Below, one piece after another: positions 63,887 to 64,000 of a stretch of DNA of 64,000 nucleotides. The first letter of the stretch is position 1. Every line of letters starts with the position of its first letter. A program made the position numbers and the translations under genes. The DNA is taken from contig JAHIWP010000024.1 in the NCBI GenBank assembly GCA_018816095.1, forward strand, positions 19,891 through 83,890. Reading direction: 5' to 3'. A model generated the notes under the pieces. That model was not told where the DNA came from and searched no databases. It worked only from the letters and a program-made list of their open reading frames with translations. The stretch is from Gammaproteobacteria bacterium (lineage in GTDB: Bacteria > Pseudomonadota > Gammaproteobacteria > Pseudomonadales > Pseudomonadaceae).

Positions 63887-64000
63887 GTGCGCCAGGCATG
63901 GCGCGTTGCGCGTAAGCGCAACCAGCTGGCTGTGGTGGCCACGCTGGTGACTTGGAGGTGAAAGTCCTCTACACGCCCGGCAAGGGGAAGTGTTAGCTGA
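63887..64000 (+). mobile_element. Probable 5' end of a group II intron, cut by the window edge
   Basis: The sequence begins GTGCG, the group II 5' consensus, and folds at once: GCGCCA/TGGCGC (63889-63904, 6 bp), then GTTGCGC-GTAA-GCGCAAC (63905-63922), a 7-bp stem with a GNRA loop. GGAGGTGAAAGTCCTC (63954-63969) carries the GGTGAAAGTCC motif common in domain I of bacterial group II introns. It begins three bases behind the T-run of the rpsA terminator, as is known for group IIC introns. The reverse transcriptase gene and 3' end would lie beyond the window, so the call is an inference from the first ~114 bases. Confidence 0.62.

Noticed and set aside
1-64000. CRISPR arrays, tRNA or rRNA genes, prophage, transposase genes
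   Set aside because: No regularly spaced repeats, cloverleaf genes, phage structural genes or DDE transposases were seen. The only mobile signals are intergenic repeats and the intron-like edge.

Overview
The window is a stretch of Pseudomonas chromosome (Pseudomonas sensu lato, high GC, gene-dense). The evidence is the flagellar order flgJ-flgK-flgL-fliC-flaG-fliD-fliS-fliS'-fliT-fleQ-fleSR, a fused tyrA-aroA, the pair plcP-agt beside cyaB, the order cpxR-spy-cpxA, and the run mupP-ubiG-mtaD/mtnA-gyrA-serC-pheA-hisC-tyrA/aroA-cmk-rpsA. All of these are known arrangements in this genus. I cannot name the species.

Layout. 1-13.6 kb: late flagellar genes and the flagellar master regulators. 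A FliA (sigma-28) promoter lies before fliC, a second lies before the second fliS, and a sigma-54 promoter lies before fleSR. 13.7-16.3 kb (minus strand): lapD and lapG, the c-di-GMP receptor and periplasmic protease that control adhesin retention. 16.4-25.5 kb: small conserved genes, recQ, a MarR/MFS pair and a FimV-like protein. 25.5-31.5 kb: an EamA exporter, a CsaA-like tRNA-binding protein, an AraC regulator, then plcP-agt behind a three-repeat Pho box, then adenylate cyclase cyaB. 31.6-35.6 kb: an AraC regulator and two tandem trkH potassium transporter genes. 35.7-40.3 kb: the Cpx-type envelope stress locus, with a GTAAA-N6-GTAAA box before the Spy-like gene. 40.4-46.5 kb: a PHP phosphoesterase, a YciO-like protein, trpS, scpA-scpB, a small DUF1289 gene and rluB. 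46.5-51.4 kb (minus): a diguanylate cyclase with a sigma-54-type promoter, an SDR, mupP, ubiG and mtaD. 51.5-63.8 kb: mtnA, gyrA, serC, pheA, hisC, tyrA-aroA, cmk and rpsA. The last ~114 bases look like the 5' end of a group II intron inserted directly behind the rpsA terminator.

How the genes fit together. Four themes recur. (1) The switch between motility and surface life: FleQ/FleSR, LapD/LapG, and a sigma-54-linked diguanylate cyclase. (2) Envelope adaptation: Cpx signalling, phosphate-controlled lipid remodelling by PlcP/Agt, and TrkH potassium uptake. (3) Methylthioadenosine salvage from the divergent mtaD/mtnA pair. (4) Serine and aromatic amino acid synthesis, in tightly coupled genes with 1-4 base overlaps.

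Most of the window is core genome. The accessory or mobile signals are the AT-rich centre of fliC, two intergenic repeat elements (about 4.1 and 38.7 kb), and the group II intron start at the right edge. I found no CRISPR array, tRNA, rRNA, prophage or insertion sequence transposase. The clearest points for follow-up are the Pho-box/plcP-agt/cyaB cluster, the sigma-54 diguanylate cyclase, the intron edge and the Cpx box.
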